Of a stretch of 64,000 nt of DNA, positions 7,721 to 15,802 are shown one piece after another. Location: positions 1 through 64,000 of the forward strand of contig MUMD01000266.1 in NCBI GenBank assembly GCA_002155895.1, written 5' to 3'. How positions within the stretch are numbered: the stretch's first letter is position 1; each line of letters starts with the position of its first letter. Under the pieces are notes generated by a model. The model worked only from the letters and a program-made list of their open reading frames with translations. It had not been told where the DNA came from and ran no database searches. Position numbers and translations under genes: made by a program. This stretch comes from Streptomyces rochei. GTDB taxonomy: Bacteria; Actinomycetota; Actinomycetes; Streptomycetales; Streptomycetaceae.

Positions 7721-7999
7721 GTGGGCATCGTGAGCGGTCTCCTGCTGCTCCCGCTCGCCCCGGTGCGCGGCACGGCGTGGATCGCCGATCACCTGCTGCG
7801 GGAGGCCCGGCGCCAGGCCCACGACCCGCGTGCCGTGCAGGCGCGCCTGGCCGCCCTCAACCGGGCCCTGGACGAGGGGTCCATCGACGAGGCGGCCTTC
7901 GAACGGGAGGAGGAGCGTCTGCTCGGCCTCCTCGAACGCCCGGCCCGGCCGAGCGGTCGCACCACCACCACGCATCGAGCGCAGGGAAGGCACGGATGA
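7721..7999 (+). CDS. gvpG: Gas vesicle protein GvpG
   Basis: 92 aa, typical GvpG size. The N-terminus is short and hydrophobic (GLLLLPLAPVRG), followed by a helical section with the family motif LNRALDEGSIDEAAFEREEERLL cut here into LNRALDEGSIDEAAF and EREEERLL. GvpG is an assembly accessory protein with a predicted coiled coil. The start is GTG at 7721, just after the gvpF stop. The end overlaps the gvpY ATG by four bases. Confidence 0.92.
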   Translation: MGIVSGLLLLPLAPVRGTAWIADHLLREARRQAHDPRAVQARLAALNRALDEGSIDEAAFEREEERLLGLLERPARPSGRTTTTHRAQGRHG

Positions 8000-8610
8000 A
8001 CGACAGCAAGGCGGCCCTGGCGGCGGCCGTGGCCGGCGGATACCTCATGGGCCGCACCAAGAAGGCCAAACTCGCTTTCGCGGTCGGTTCCTACCTCATG
8101 GGCCGGCGCATCGGCCTCACCCCCGGACAGGTCCTTTCCCAGGGCCTGTCCGGAATCCAGCGGAACCCGCAGCTCCAGGAGCTGACGGACCAGGTGCGCG
8201 GCGAGCTGCTGACCGCCTCGCGCACGGCCGTCACCGCCGCGGCCAACCGCACACTCACCGGCCTCGCGGACAACCTCCGCGACCGCACCGACGCGCTCAC
8301 GGGCGCCGGCCGGAGCGACGACGGCTACGCGGACGACGAGACCGACGAGGGTGGTCCGGACGAGGACGCCTACTTCGACGAGGAGGACCGGGAGGAGGCC
8401 CGACGGCCCGCACCACCCCGGAAGACGGCCGAGAAGGCCGAGAAGGCCGAGAAGGCCGAGAAGGCCGCCAAGAAGACGGCCAAGAAGCCACCTCCGCGCA
8501 AGACCGCGCCTCCCGTGAAGACCGCGCAGGGCATGAAGAAGGCCGCCAAGAAGACCGCGCCGGCGAAGCGGACCGCGAACCAGGGTCGGCACGGAGGTGA
8601 GCGCGGATGA
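7996..8610 (+). CDS. gvpY: Gas vesicle cluster protein GvpY, Lys-rich C-terminus
   Basis: 204 aa. The N-terminus has two short Gly/Ala-rich hydrophobic helices, each ending in YLMGR (AVAGGYLMGRTKKAK and AVGSYLMGRR), then a helical middle. An acidic block (about 112-132) is followed by a strongly basic tail built on EKAEKAEKAEK and AKKTAKK repeats, resembling histone H1-like tails. Such genes occupy this position in Streptomyces gas-vesicle clusters and are often misannotated as DNA primase because of the Lys/Ala tail. The biochemical role is unknown. Overlaps of four bases join it to gvpG and gvpZ. Confidence 0.85.
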   Translation: MNDSKAALAAAVAGGYLMGRTKKAKLAFAVGSYLMGRRIGLTPGQVLSQGLSGIQRNPQLQELTDQVRGELLTASRTAVTAAANRTLTGLADNLRDRTDALTGAGRSDDGYADDETDEGGPDEDAYFDEEDREEARRPAPPRKTAEKAEKAEKAEKAAKKTAKKPPPRKTAPPVKTAQGMKKAAKKTAPAKRTANQGRHGGERG

Positions 8611-9533
8611 GCCCCGAACGACAGGGCGACGGCGGACCGTCCCCCCTCGGCGACCTCAAGGACGCTCTCGGCGGCTATCTCTCCGCCACGGGCCACAGCC
8701 TCGTCGGCAAGGCGGGGGAACGGATCGGCGGGCTGACCGAGCGACTCACCGACTCGGCCGACGGCGGCGGTTCCCGAAGCAACGGTGGCAGCGGCGGCAG
8801 CGGTGGCAGCGTCAAAGCGACGCACATCATGGAGAGCGTCGACATCGGAGTCCCCCTGCGCACCGTCTACGACCAGTGGACGCAGCTCCAGGACTTCAGC
8901 GGTTTCACCAAGGGCGTCCAGAGTGTCAGCCCCCACGACGAGGTGACCTCGGACTGGACCGCCAAGATCGCCTTCTCCACCCGCAGTTGGAAGGCGACCG
9001 TCCAGGAACAGATTCCCGACCAGCGGATCGTCTGGACCTCCGAGGGCGCCAAGGGCAGCACCAACGGGGTGGTCACCTTCCACGAACTCGCCCCCAGACT
9101 GACCCGGGTCGTCGTGGTCGTGGAGTACTACCCGGCCGGCTTCTTCGAGAAGACCGGCAACCTCTGGCGCGCCCAGGGACGCCGGCTGCGGCTGGACCTC
9201 AAGCACTTCGCCCGGCACGTGACCCTGAGGGGCGAGGACGAGGAGTTGGAGGGCTGGCGCGGTGAGATCCGCGACGGGGAGGTCGTCCGGAGCCACGAGG
9301 AGGCGCTGGAGGAGGAGCACGAGGACGGCGAGGACGAAGACGAGGGCGACGACGGTGAGTACGACGACACGCGCGACGACGAGTACGACGCGTACGACGA
9401 TCAGGACGAAGAAGACGCGTACGACGAGGAAGAGGGCGAGTACGACGAGGAGGACGGCGACGACGACAGCGACGACGGCGACGAGGACGACGACGCGTAC
9501 GAGGACCGCCCACGTGCCCGCCCCCGCCGCTGA
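8607..9533 (+). CDS. gvpZ: Gas vesicle cluster protein GvpZ, SRPBCC (cyclase/dehydrase-like) domain with acidic tail
   Basis: 308 aa. A Gly/Ser-rich linker (about 50-70) leads into an SRPBCC/START-like hydrophobic-pocket domain (about residues 75-215). Its motifs are ESVDIGVPLRTVYDQWTQL, FSGFTKGVQSV and RIVWTSEGAKGS. The last 90 or so residues are almost entirely Asp, Glu and Tyr (EDGEDEDEGDDGEYDDT is representative), giving an extreme negative charge that contrasts with the Lys-rich tail of GvpY encoded next door. SRPBCC domains bind hydrophobic ligands; the role in vesicles is unknown. The ATG overlaps the gvpY stop. Confidence 0.88.
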   Translation: MSPERQGDGGPSPLGDLKDALGGYLSATGHSLVGKAGERIGGLTERLTDSADGGGSRSNGGSGGSGGSVKATHIMESVDIGVPLRTVYDQWTQLQDFSGFTKGVQSVSPHDEVTSDWTAKIAFSTRSWKATVQEQIPDQRIVWTSEGAKGSTNGVVTFHELAPRLTRVVVVVEYYPAGFFEKTGNLWRAQGRRLRLDLKHFARHVTLRGEDEELEGWRGEIRDGEVVRSHEEALEEEHEDGEDEDEGDDGEYDDTRDDEYDAYDDQDEEDAYDEEEGEYDEEDGDDDSDDGDEDDDAYEDRPRARPRR

Positions 9534-9551
9534 TCTGCCGGGGAGCACGCG

Positions 9552-9920
9552 GTGACGGACCTCGATCACCGCTACGCGGCTCCGGACACCCAGCCCTACG
9601 CACCCGTCACCGGCAACCTCGCCGACCTCCTCGAACGGGTCCTGGACAAGGGCATCGTCATCGCCGGCGACATCAAGATCGACCTGTTGGACATCGAACT
9701 GCTCACCATCCGCCTGCGCCTGTTCATCGCCTCGGTGGACACCGCGAAGAAGGCGGGCATCGACTGGTGGGAGACCGATCCGGCGCTGTCCTCCCGGGCC
9801 GCGCGGGACGCGCTCGCCGAGGAGAACGCCCGGTTGCGGGCCCGGCTCGACGCCCTGGAGGACGCGTTGGAGGAAGCCCCCCGCGAGGACGCCGAGGACA
9901 CGAGGGAGGTCGCACGGTGA
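9552..9920 (+). CDS. gvpJ: Gas vesicle protein GvpJ (GvpA/J/M family)
   Basis: 122 aa. Residues about 22-75 give the GvpA/J fold (LADLLERVLDKGIVIAGDIK, LLDIELLTIRLRLFIASVDT). A helical tail (ALAEENARLRARLDALEDAL) is probably a coiled coil. GvpJ is a minor vesicle protein thought to help form the conical caps or nucleation complex. The GTG at 9552 sits 18 bases after gvpZ with a GGGGAG site. The stop overlaps the gvpL start (GTGA). Confidence 0.92.
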   Translation: MTDLDHRYAAPDTQPYAPVTGNLADLLERVLDKGIVIAGDIKIDLLDIELLTIRLRLFIASVDTAKKAGIDWWETDPALSSRAARDALAEENARLRARLDALEDALEEAPREDAEDTREVAR

Positions 9921-10756
9921 GCGAGTGCCCCGCCGGACCGGCGACGGTGGACCTCGTGTGCGCCTTCGCCGTCACCCGCACCCCACCGGACGGTGCCGCC
10001 CTGGCCGCGGTCACCGGACACGAGGAGGGCGGCCCGCTGCGCGTCCTGCGCGCGGGCGGCCTGTGCCTGGTCGTGCAGGACGTTCCGGCCGCGCTGTTCG
10101 ACGAGGACGCGCTCGCGGAGCGGCTGAACCGGCCCGACGACCTGGAGCGCTGCGCCCGCGCCCATCACCGGGGCGTGGAGGCCGCCGCCGCCCGCGGCCC
10201 GGTCGTACCGCTGCCGATGGCGACCCTGTACCGCGGCGACCGGAGCGCCGAGCGGGCCGTGACCGGCCGGGAGGCGGTGCTGGACGAGCTGCTGGACCGT
10301 CTGCGGGACCGGACGGAGTGGGCGGTGAAGGCGCACGCCGTCGAGGGGCCGGACGGGCCCGCCGCCGGTTCCGGTGCCCATCGCGACCGGGGCGCCGGCG
10401 GGCGCGACTACCTCAGCCGGGTCAGCGCGCGGCGCCGCGACCGGCGGGGCGGGCACGCGAAGGCGCTGGCCGAGGCGGAGAAGCTGGACGCCGAGCTGCG
10501 GCGGTACGCCGTCGCCGCGACCCGGCACCGGCCGCAGAGCGAACGGCTCACCGGCCGGCGTTCCCCGCAGGTGCTCAACGCCGCCTACCTGGTGGAGAAC
10601 GCGGAGTCGGCCGCCTTCACCCGCGCCCTGGCCCGGCTCACCGCCGACGGCCGGCTCACCGCCGTGGAGGTCGGTGCGTCGGGCCCCTGGATCCCGTACT
10701 CCTTCGCCCGCTGGGACGAGGAGCCCGGGCGCACCCTGCGGGAGGTCGGCGCGTGA
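9917..10756 (+). CDS. gvpL: Gas vesicle protein GvpL (GvpF/L family)
   Basis: 279 aa, second GvpF/L paralogue of the cluster. Recognisable blocks are ARAHHRGVEAAAARGPVVPL (counterpart of the LLPMRF region), EWAVKAHAVEG, and the C-terminal LNAAYLVENAESAAF plus GPWIPYSFARW. An Arg/Gly-rich insertion lies in the middle (about 150-175). Only about half of the sequence is similar to GvpF above, consistent with the separate F and L roles reported in other vesicle systems. The start GTG overlaps gvpJ and the end overlaps gvpS. Confidence 0.92.
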   Translation: MSECPAGPATVDLVCAFAVTRTPPDGAALAAVTGHEEGGPLRVLRAGGLCLVVQDVPAALFDEDALAERLNRPDDLERCARAHHRGVEAAAARGPVVPLPMATLYRGDRSAERAVTGREAVLDELLDRLRDRTEWAVKAHAVEGPDGPAAGSGAHRDRGAGGRDYLSRVSARRRDRRGGHAKALAEAEKLDAELRRYAVAATRHRPQSERLTGRRSPQVLNAAYLVENAESAAFTRALARLTADGRLTAVEVGASGPWIPYSFARWDEEPGRTLREVGA

Positions 10757-11001
10757 ACCGGCCGGACCTCCGTGCGCCCGGCCCGCCGACCGTGCCCTGG
10801 GACGGTCCCGAGCCCTACGCCCCGGTGGGCGTGCCCCTTGTCGATCTCCTGGACCGGGTGCTGGCCACGGGGGTCGTCGTCAGCGGGGACCTGGTGCTGG
10901 CCATCGCGGACGTGCCGCTGGTGCGGATCTCGCTGCACGCCCTGCTGTCCTCGGTGAACGAGCGGGTGCCCGCTCCCTGGCCGGACAGCGGGCCGCTGTG
11001 A
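10753..11001 (+). CDS. gvpS: Gas vesicle protein GvpS (GvpA/J family)
   Basis: 82 aa. The core VPLVDLLDRVLATGVVVSGD followed by LAIADVPLVRISLHALLSSV is a third GvpA/J-type fold in this cluster. GvpS is the Streptomyces and Bacillus name for this small shell paralogue; it may incorporate into the vesicle wall or caps. The GTG start overlaps the gvpL stop and the stop overlaps gvpK, each by four bases. Confidence 0.9.
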   Translation: MNRPDLRAPGPPTVPWDGPEPYAPVGVPLVDLLDRVLATGVVVSGDLVLAIADVPLVRISLHALLSSVNERVPAPWPDSGPL

Positions 11002-11291
11002 GCGCGCCCCGGGCCCACTCCCTCGACCTGGACCCCGAGCGGGTCACCAACGACCTGGCCGCCCTGGTCCTCACGGTCGTGGAACTGTTGCGCCAGCTCA
11101 TGGAGCGCCAGGCGGTGCGCCGCTTCGACGAGGGGACGCTCAGCCCGGAACAGGAGGAGCGGCTGGGCACGGCGCTGCTGCTGCTCGACGAGCGGATGGA
11201 CGACCTGTGCGCGCAGCACGGCCTCAGTCGCGCCGACCTGAACCTGGACCTGGGCCCGCTGGGCCCGCTCCTCGCGGACCCCGAGCCCTAG
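10998..11291 (+). CDS. gvpK: Gas vesicle protein GvpK
   Basis: 97 aa, last gene of the vesicle operon. Family features are the N-terminal LDPERVTNDLAALVLTVVEL, then LLRQLMERQAVRRFDEGTLS and the C-terminal DLNLDLGPLGPLL. GvpK is an accessory protein widely conserved in vesicle clusters and implicated in expansion or shell assembly. The start GTG overlaps the gvpS stop. No strong terminator is visible in the 98 bases that follow; the next gene begins a separate regulon. Confidence 0.93.
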   Translation: MSAPRAHSLDLDPERVTNDLAALVLTVVELLRQLMERQAVRRFDEGTLSPEQEERLGTALLLLDERMDDLCAQHGLSRADLNLDLGPLGPLLADPEP

Positions 11292-11330
11292 GCCCCGTCA
11301 CCGCCCCGGAAGGCGCGGGCACCCGCTCCG

Positions 11331-11365
11331 AGCGATCGCTATGATGACGCGGAATCGCTCAAACG
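11331..11365. promoter_or_regulatory. Upstream control region of the DeoR/LacI hybrid regulator
   Basis: An AGCGATCGCT palindrome lies at 11331-11340 and CGCTCAAACG at 11356-11365. The second is the exact reverse complement of CGTTTGAGCG at 12474-12483, which overlaps the stop codon of the regulator and precedes the ABC operon. The shared ten-base word makes this the likely autoregulatory operator. Confidence 0.6.
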
Positions 11366-11389
11366 AACATCACGGGGGTGGGAGGCCAG

Positions 11390-12472
11390 ATGCGGGAGCC
11401 GGTCGATCTCAGGCGTCAACGGATTCTGGCGGCGGTGCAGGCGCGGGGCACCGCGCGGGTGCGCGACCTCGCCGACGAGTTGCAGGTCTCCGTGGTGACG
11501 GTGCGCCGTGACGTGGAGGAGCTGACCCGCGAGGGCAGGCTGCGCCGGGGGCACGGCGTCGTCCGCTCGACGCTGCCCGCCCAGGAGGTCCCCGCCAGGG
11601 AGGCCGCCGACGGTGACCGGGTGGCCGTGGTGGTGCCGGAGCGGCACTCGTACCTGACCGAGACGCTGCACGGCGCGCGCACGGTGCTGGAGGAGGCCGG
11701 CGTGCGTCTGGCGCTGCACATCGCGCCCCAGGCGGCGGGTGCCGAACGCCCGCTGGTGGAGCGGGCCCTCGCGGACGGCGCCCGGGGTCTGCTGCTCGCG
11801 CCCCGGTGGAACAGCCTGGCCGTCGAGGAGGCCGACCACGGGTGGCTGTCCGGGCTGGAGGTGCCGACGGTGCTCATGGAACGCCGGCCGCGACGCGGCA
11901 GCGCACCGCACGTGCTGGACTCGGTCTGCTCGGACCACTGGTACGGCGCGCACCTCGCGGTGGAGCACCTGGTGGGACTCGGTCACCGGCGCGTCGTCTT
12001 CGCGACCCGGGACGACAGCCCGACCGCCCGCACCCTGCGGTCCGCGCTGGCCGAGATCGCGGACGCGCACCCGCTGGTCGAGGAGTGGGCGTGGGCCCTG
12101 AGCACCCCGGAGTCGGGGCCGGAGGGGCCGTACACGGCGGACGAGACCGCCGAACTGCCGGTGCTGCTGCGCAGGACGGGGGCGAGCGCGGTCGTGCTGC
12201 ACGGTGACGTGGACGCGCTGATGATCGTGCAGCGGCTGGCGGCCGAGGGGGTGCGGGTGCCGCAGGACTGCTCGGTCGTGGCGTACGACGACGTGGTGGC
12301 CGGGCTCGCGACGCCCCCGCTGACGGCCGTGTCCCCGCCCCGGGCCGAGGTCGGCCGGGTCGCCGCCGAGCTGCTGCTGCGGCGTCTGCGGGAGAGCGCG
12401 CCCGGGCCCACGCGCCGCGTCGAGCTGCTGCCCCGGCTGATGGTGCGCGGCTCGACCGCGCCACGGGAATGA
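11390..12472 (+). CDS. Hybrid regulator: DeoR-type HTH fused to LacI-type sugar-binding domain
   Basis: 360 aa. Residues 1-60 form a DeoR-type winged helix (RRQRILAAVQARGTARVRDL, then VSVVTVRRDVEELTREG). From about residue 75 to the end the fold is a LacI/periplasmic-binding-protein effector domain (VAVVVPERHSYLTETLHGA, VEHLVGLGHRRVVFATRD, CSVVAYDDVVAGLATPPLTAV). Ordinary DeoR proteins carry a phosphosugar-sensing DeoRC domain instead, so this one probably responds to a free sugar. ATG 11390 follows GGAGG and is preferred over GTG 11378. It directly precedes a sugar ABC operon, and the same ten-base operator word flanks the gene on both sides. Confidence 0.9.
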   Translation: MREPVDLRRQRILAAVQARGTARVRDLADELQVSVVTVRRDVEELTREGRLRRGHGVVRSTLPAQEVPAREAADGDRVAVVVPERHSYLTETLHGARTVLEEAGVRLALHIAPQAAGAERPLVERALADGARGLLLAPRWNSLAVEEADHGWLSGLEVPTVLMERRPRRGSAPHVLDSVCSDHWYGAHLAVEHLVGLGHRRVVFATRDDSPTARTLRSALAEIADAHPLVEEWAWALSTPESGPEGPYTADETAELPVLLRRTGASAVVLHGDVDALMIVQRLAAEGVRVPQDCSVVAYDDVVAGLATPPLTAVSPPRAEVGRVAAELLLRRLRESAPGPTRRVELLPRLMVRGSTAPRE

Positions 12473-12486
12473 GCGTTTGAGCGTTT
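12471..12486. promoter_or_regulatory. Operator-like tandem GAGCGTTT repeat before the sugar ABC operon
   Basis: GAGCGTTT occurs twice head to tail (12471-12478, 12479-12486), starting at the second base of the regulator's stop codon and lying 22 bases upstream of the -35 hexamer of the next operon. The embedded CGTTTGAGCG matches the reverse complement of 11356-11365. Confidence 0.6.
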
Positions 12487-12507
12487 CATTTTCTTCTGAT
12501 CGATCTA

Positions 12508-12536
12508 TTGACCGTTTGTGTCGGAGCCTTCAGGAT
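12508..12536 (+). promoter_or_regulatory. Sigma-70 type promoter for the sugar ABC operon
   Basis: TTGACC (12508-12513), a 17-base spacer and CAGGAT (12531-12536) fit the Streptomyces housekeeping consensus well. The leader runs about 55 bases to the ATG at 12599. Confidence 0.6.
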
Positions 12537-12598
12537 TCCCGTGTCCCGAACAGTCGGGTCCGCACCGACGCGGGCCCGCAGGAGCCGCGGGAGGCGCC

Positions 12599-13930
12599 AT
12601 GCCCGGACGACCCAGCCGTCGCTCCGTGCTCGCCGCGATGGCCGCCGTACCCCTGACAGGAGCCGTGAGCGCCTGCAGCGGGGGGAACGCCGCATCGTCG
12701 GCCCGCACGGGCACCACCACGCGCATCACCTTCTGGTCCGCCCTGCGCGGCAGCCAGGAGGTGGTCGACGCCTTCAACCGCACGCACCGCACCGTGCAGG
12801 TGGAGTTCCAGCAGATCCCCTCCGGCGGGCAGGGCGGCTACGCCAAGCTCAGCAACGCCGCCCGGGCCGGCAACGCGCCCGACGTCGCCACCATCGAGTA
12901 CCCGCAGGTGCCCGGGTACGCCATCGACGGCGTCGCCCGGGACATCACCGACCTGGTCGGCGACGGCCTGCGCCGCAAGCTGCTGCCCCAGGCCCTCGGC
13001 CTGACCACCTTCGAGGGCAGGGTGTTCAGCGTGCCGCTGGACGTCGAGCCCATGGTCATGCACTACCGGGCCGACCTCTTCGACCGTTACGGGCTCCGGC
13101 CCGCGCGCACCTGGGACGAGTTCGCCGAGCAGGCCGCGGCCGTGCGCCGCAAGGCCCCCGACCGACGGCTGGTGCTGTTCCCCACCGACGGGATGACGCA
13201 GTTCGCCTGCTACGCCTGGCAGGCGGGCGCCCGGTGGTTCGACACCTCGAAGGGCGCCTGGAACGTCTCCCTCGCCGACGCGCCGTCCCGGCGGGTCGCG
13301 GACTACTGGCAGGGCCTGATCGACCGGGACGACGTCTTCATGAACGCCGTCGAGAGCCGCCAGTCCGACGCGCAGATCGGCAACGGCCTGGTGCTGACCC
13401 GGCTCAGCGGCGCCTGGGACGCGGGCGCGCAGATGAACGCGCGGCCGGGGCAGAAGGGCCAGTGGCGGATCGCGCCGATGCCGCAGTGGGACACCGGCAG
13501 CCCCTCCGTCGGCACGCACGGCGGCTCCACCTTCGCCGTCACCGCGGACAGCAGGCACCCCGAGGCCGCCATGGAGTTCATCGAGTGGCAGGTCTCCCAC
13601 CCCGACGCCCTGCGGGCCCGGCTGTCCAGCGGCACCAGCAGCCAGTACCCGGCCGCCCCCGGCCTGGTCTCGGTCGGCCGCGACGCCTTCGACCGGTCGT
13701 ACTACGGCGGGCAGGACATCTACACCCTGTTCGAGCGGGAGGCGCAGAAGATCGGCGAGCAGTGGCTGTGGGGACCGCGGATGAGCGCCACCCAGAAGGT
13801 CATGCAGGACTCCTTCGCCCGCGTCAGCGGCGGCCAGGGCTCCCTCGTCGAGTCGTTGCGCACCGCCCAGGAGGGCACCATGCCCGACCTCAAGGCCCTC
13901 GGCCTGTCCACCACCCAGCACAGCACCTGA
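12599..13930 (+). CDS. Sugar ABC transporter substrate-binding lipoprotein
   Basis: 443 aa. The N-terminus RPSRRSVLAAMAAVPLTGAV with a twin Arg is followed by a lipobox (VSAC, Cys about residue 25), so it is a lipoprotein, possibly Tat-exported. The rest is an extracellular solute-binding protein of family 1 (ITFWSALRGSQEVVDAFNR, PDVATIEYPQVP, FSVPLDVEPMVMHYRADLF). It captures a sugar or oligosaccharide for the two permeases downstream. The ATG at 12599 has GGAGG nine bases upstream; the longer frame from 12518 would lack the signal at its N-terminus. It is first gene of the operon, after a clear promoter. Confidence 0.92.
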   Translation: MPGRPSRRSVLAAMAAVPLTGAVSACSGGNAASSARTGTTTRITFWSALRGSQEVVDAFNRTHRTVQVEFQQIPSGGQGGYAKLSNAARAGNAPDVATIEYPQVPGYAIDGVARDITDLVGDGLRRKLLPQALGLTTFEGRVFSVPLDVEPMVMHYRADLFDRYGLRPARTWDEFAEQAAAVRRKAPDRRLVLFPTDGMTQFACYAWQAGARWFDTSKGAWNVSLADAPSRRVADYWQGLIDRDDVFMNAVESRQSDAQIGNGLVLTRLSGAWDAGAQMNARPGQKGQWRIAPMPQWDTGSPSVGTHGGSTFAVTADSRHPEAAMEFIEWQVSHPDALRARLSSGTSSQYPAAPGLVSVGRDAFDRSYYGGQDIYTLFEREAQKIGEQWLWGPRMSATQKVMQDSFARVSGGQGSLVESLRTAQEGTMPDLKALGLSTTQHST

Positions 13931-13955
13931 GCCGACGAAAGGCAGGTGACACCCC

Positions 13956-14942
13956 ATGACCACGACCATCCGCACCCGGGTGCCGGCCGGCGCCTCCCCC
14001 GCCGCCGCGGCCCCCTCCGCGTCGGGCCCGCGTGCCCGCAGAGCGGCCAGGCGCCGTCAACTGACCGCGGCGGGCGTCCTGATGACGCCGTTCTTCGTCC
14101 TGCTGGTCACCGTCTTCCTGATCCCCGTCGGCACGGCGGTCTACCTGAGTTTCTTCAGCGACGACCAGCCCGGCCTCGGCTTCGGCCCCGAGCGCACGGT
14201 CTTCGTCGGACTGCGGTCCTACGCGGCCGTGCTCACCGACCCGACCTTCCTCGGTGGGCTCGGCACGGTCGCCCTGTACTGCCTGATCTACATCCCGCTC
14301 ATGGTCGTCGGCGCGCTCGCGCTCGCCCTGCTGCTGGACTCCGGCGTGGTCCGGCTGCGCGCCTTCGCCCAGCTCGGGCTGTTCCTGCCGCACGCGGTGC
14401 CCGGCATCATCGCGGCGCTGATCTGGCTGTACCTGTACACGCCCGGCATCAGCCCGGTCATCGAACTGTTCGCGCAGGCGGACGTCACCATCGACTTCCT
14501 CGGCGTGCACACGGTGGTCCCGTCCATCGTGAACATCGCGCTGTGGAGCAACCTCGGCTACAACATGGTGGTCTTCTACGCCGCCCTGCAGGCGGTGCCG
14601 CGCGAGGTGATCGAGGCGTCCGTGGTGGACGGCGCGGGGCCGGTGCGCACCGCGCTCCAGGTCAAGACGCCGCTGGTGCGCGCCTCCATCGTGATGGTCT
14701 CCATCTTCACCCTGATCTGGGCGCTCCAGCTCTTCACCGAACCGATGCTGCTCAGCCAGTCGTCACCGATGATCAGTTCGCGGTTCTCGCCGAGCATGTA
14801 CATCTACGACGCGGCCTTCACCCGCAACAACTACGGCCTCGCGGCGGCCGCCTCGGTCGTCCTGCTCGTCTGCACCATCGCCCTGTCCTACGGCGTCACC
14901 CGCTTCACCAGCCGCGCCGACGTCTCCCGGGAGGCCCGATGA
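13956..14942 (+). CDS. Sugar ABC transporter permease 1 (MalF/UgpA type)
   Basis: 328 aa. An Arg/Ala-rich cytoplasmic N-terminus precedes six predicted membrane helices (first about residues 38-60). The EAA loop that contacts the ATPase is seen as EVIEASVVDGAGPVRTALQV (about 212-231). This is the first of two heterodimer partners. The ATG at 13956 lies 25 bases after the lipoprotein gene with a GAAAGG site. No ATPase gene is in the operon; Streptomyces sugar permeases commonly share the MsiK ATPase encoded elsewhere, and that is the likely case here. Confidence 0.92.
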   Translation: MTTTIRTRVPAGASPAAAAPSASGPRARRAARRRQLTAAGVLMTPFFVLLVTVFLIPVGTAVYLSFFSDDQPGLGFGPERTVFVGLRSYAAVLTDPTFLGGLGTVALYCLIYIPLMVVGALALALLLDSGVVRLRAFAQLGLFLPHAVPGIIAALIWLYLYTPGISPVIELFAQADVTIDFLGVHTVVPSIVNIALWSNLGYNMVVFYAALQAVPREVIEASVVDGAGPVRTALQVKTPLVRASIVMVSIFTLIWALQLFTEPMLLSQSSPMISSRFSPSMYIYDAAFTRNNYGLAAAASVVLLVCTIALSYGVTRFTSRADVSREAR

Positions 14943-15802
14943 GCGCCGCCGACAGCTCCCTGCTCCGCCCCGGACTGCTGGGCCGGGCCACGGTCAACGT
15001 GGTCGTGGCGATCTCCGTGCTCTACACCCTGCTCCCGGTCCTGTGGCTGGTGCTCGCCTCCGCCAAGACCCGGGACGCGCTCTTCAGCAGCGACCTGCTC
15101 TCGCTGAGCGACTTCTCCTTCGCGCGCAACCTCCAGGACCTGTTCGCCATGGACGGCGGGCTGTACGGCCGCTGGTACGTCAACAGCCTGCTGTACGCGG
15201 TGGTGGGCGCGGCGATCGGCGCACTGGTGAGCGTGGCCTGCGGCTACGCCTTCGACAAGTACGGCTTCCGGCACAAGGAGAAGCTGTTCGGCCTGGTCCT
15301 GGCGGCGGTCATGGTGCCGCAGACGGTCCTCGCGCTGCCGCTGTACCTGATGGCGTCCGAGGCCGGCCTGGTCAACACCTTCTGGGCGGTCTTCATCCCG
15401 GTGCTGTTCAACCCGTTCGGCGTCTACCTCGGGCGGATCTTCGCGCGGGGTTACGTGCCCGACGAGGTGCTGGAGGCGGCGCGGGTGGACGGGGCCGGCG
15501 AGCTGACCACGTACTTCCGGGTGGCGCTCAGAATGCTCGGGCCCGGCCTGGTGACGGTCTTCCTCTTCCAGCTGACCGCGATCTGGAACAACTTCTTCCT
15601 GCCCATGGTGATGCTGTCCGACCAGGACCTGTATCCCGTCAGTCTCGGCCTGTACCAGTGGAACAGCGCGGCGTCCGTCTCGCCCGAGTACTACCCCGTG
15701 GTCATCATGGGGTCCCTGCTCGCCGTACTGCCGCTCATCCTCGCCTTCGTCCTGCTCCAGCGCTTCTGGCGGAGCGGGCTGACCGCCGGAGCCGTCAAGT
15801 GA
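14939..15802 (+). CDS. Sugar ABC transporter permease 2 (MalG/UgpE type)
   Basis: 287 aa, six predicted membrane helices, with EAA loop EVLEAARVDGAGELTTYFRV at about residues 177-196 and the conserved C-terminal part (WNNFFLPMVML). It pairs with the preceding MalF-like protein. The ATG overlaps the stop of permease 1 and its own stop overlaps the GTG of the dehydrogenase gene, so the whole run is translationally coupled. Confidence 0.92.
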   Translation: MSAADSSLLRPGLLGRATVNVVVAISVLYTLLPVLWLVLASAKTRDALFSSDLLSLSDFSFARNLQDLFAMDGGLYGRWYVNSLLYAVVGAAIGALVSVACGYAFDKYGFRHKEKLFGLVLAAVMVPQTVLALPLYLMASEAGLVNTFWAVFIPVLFNPFGVYLGRIFARGYVPDEVLEAARVDGAGELTTYFRVALRMLGPGLVTVFLFQLTAIWNNFFLPMVMLSDQDLYPVSLGLYQWNSAASVSPEYYPVVIMGSLLAVLPLILAFVLLQRFWRSGLTAGAVK

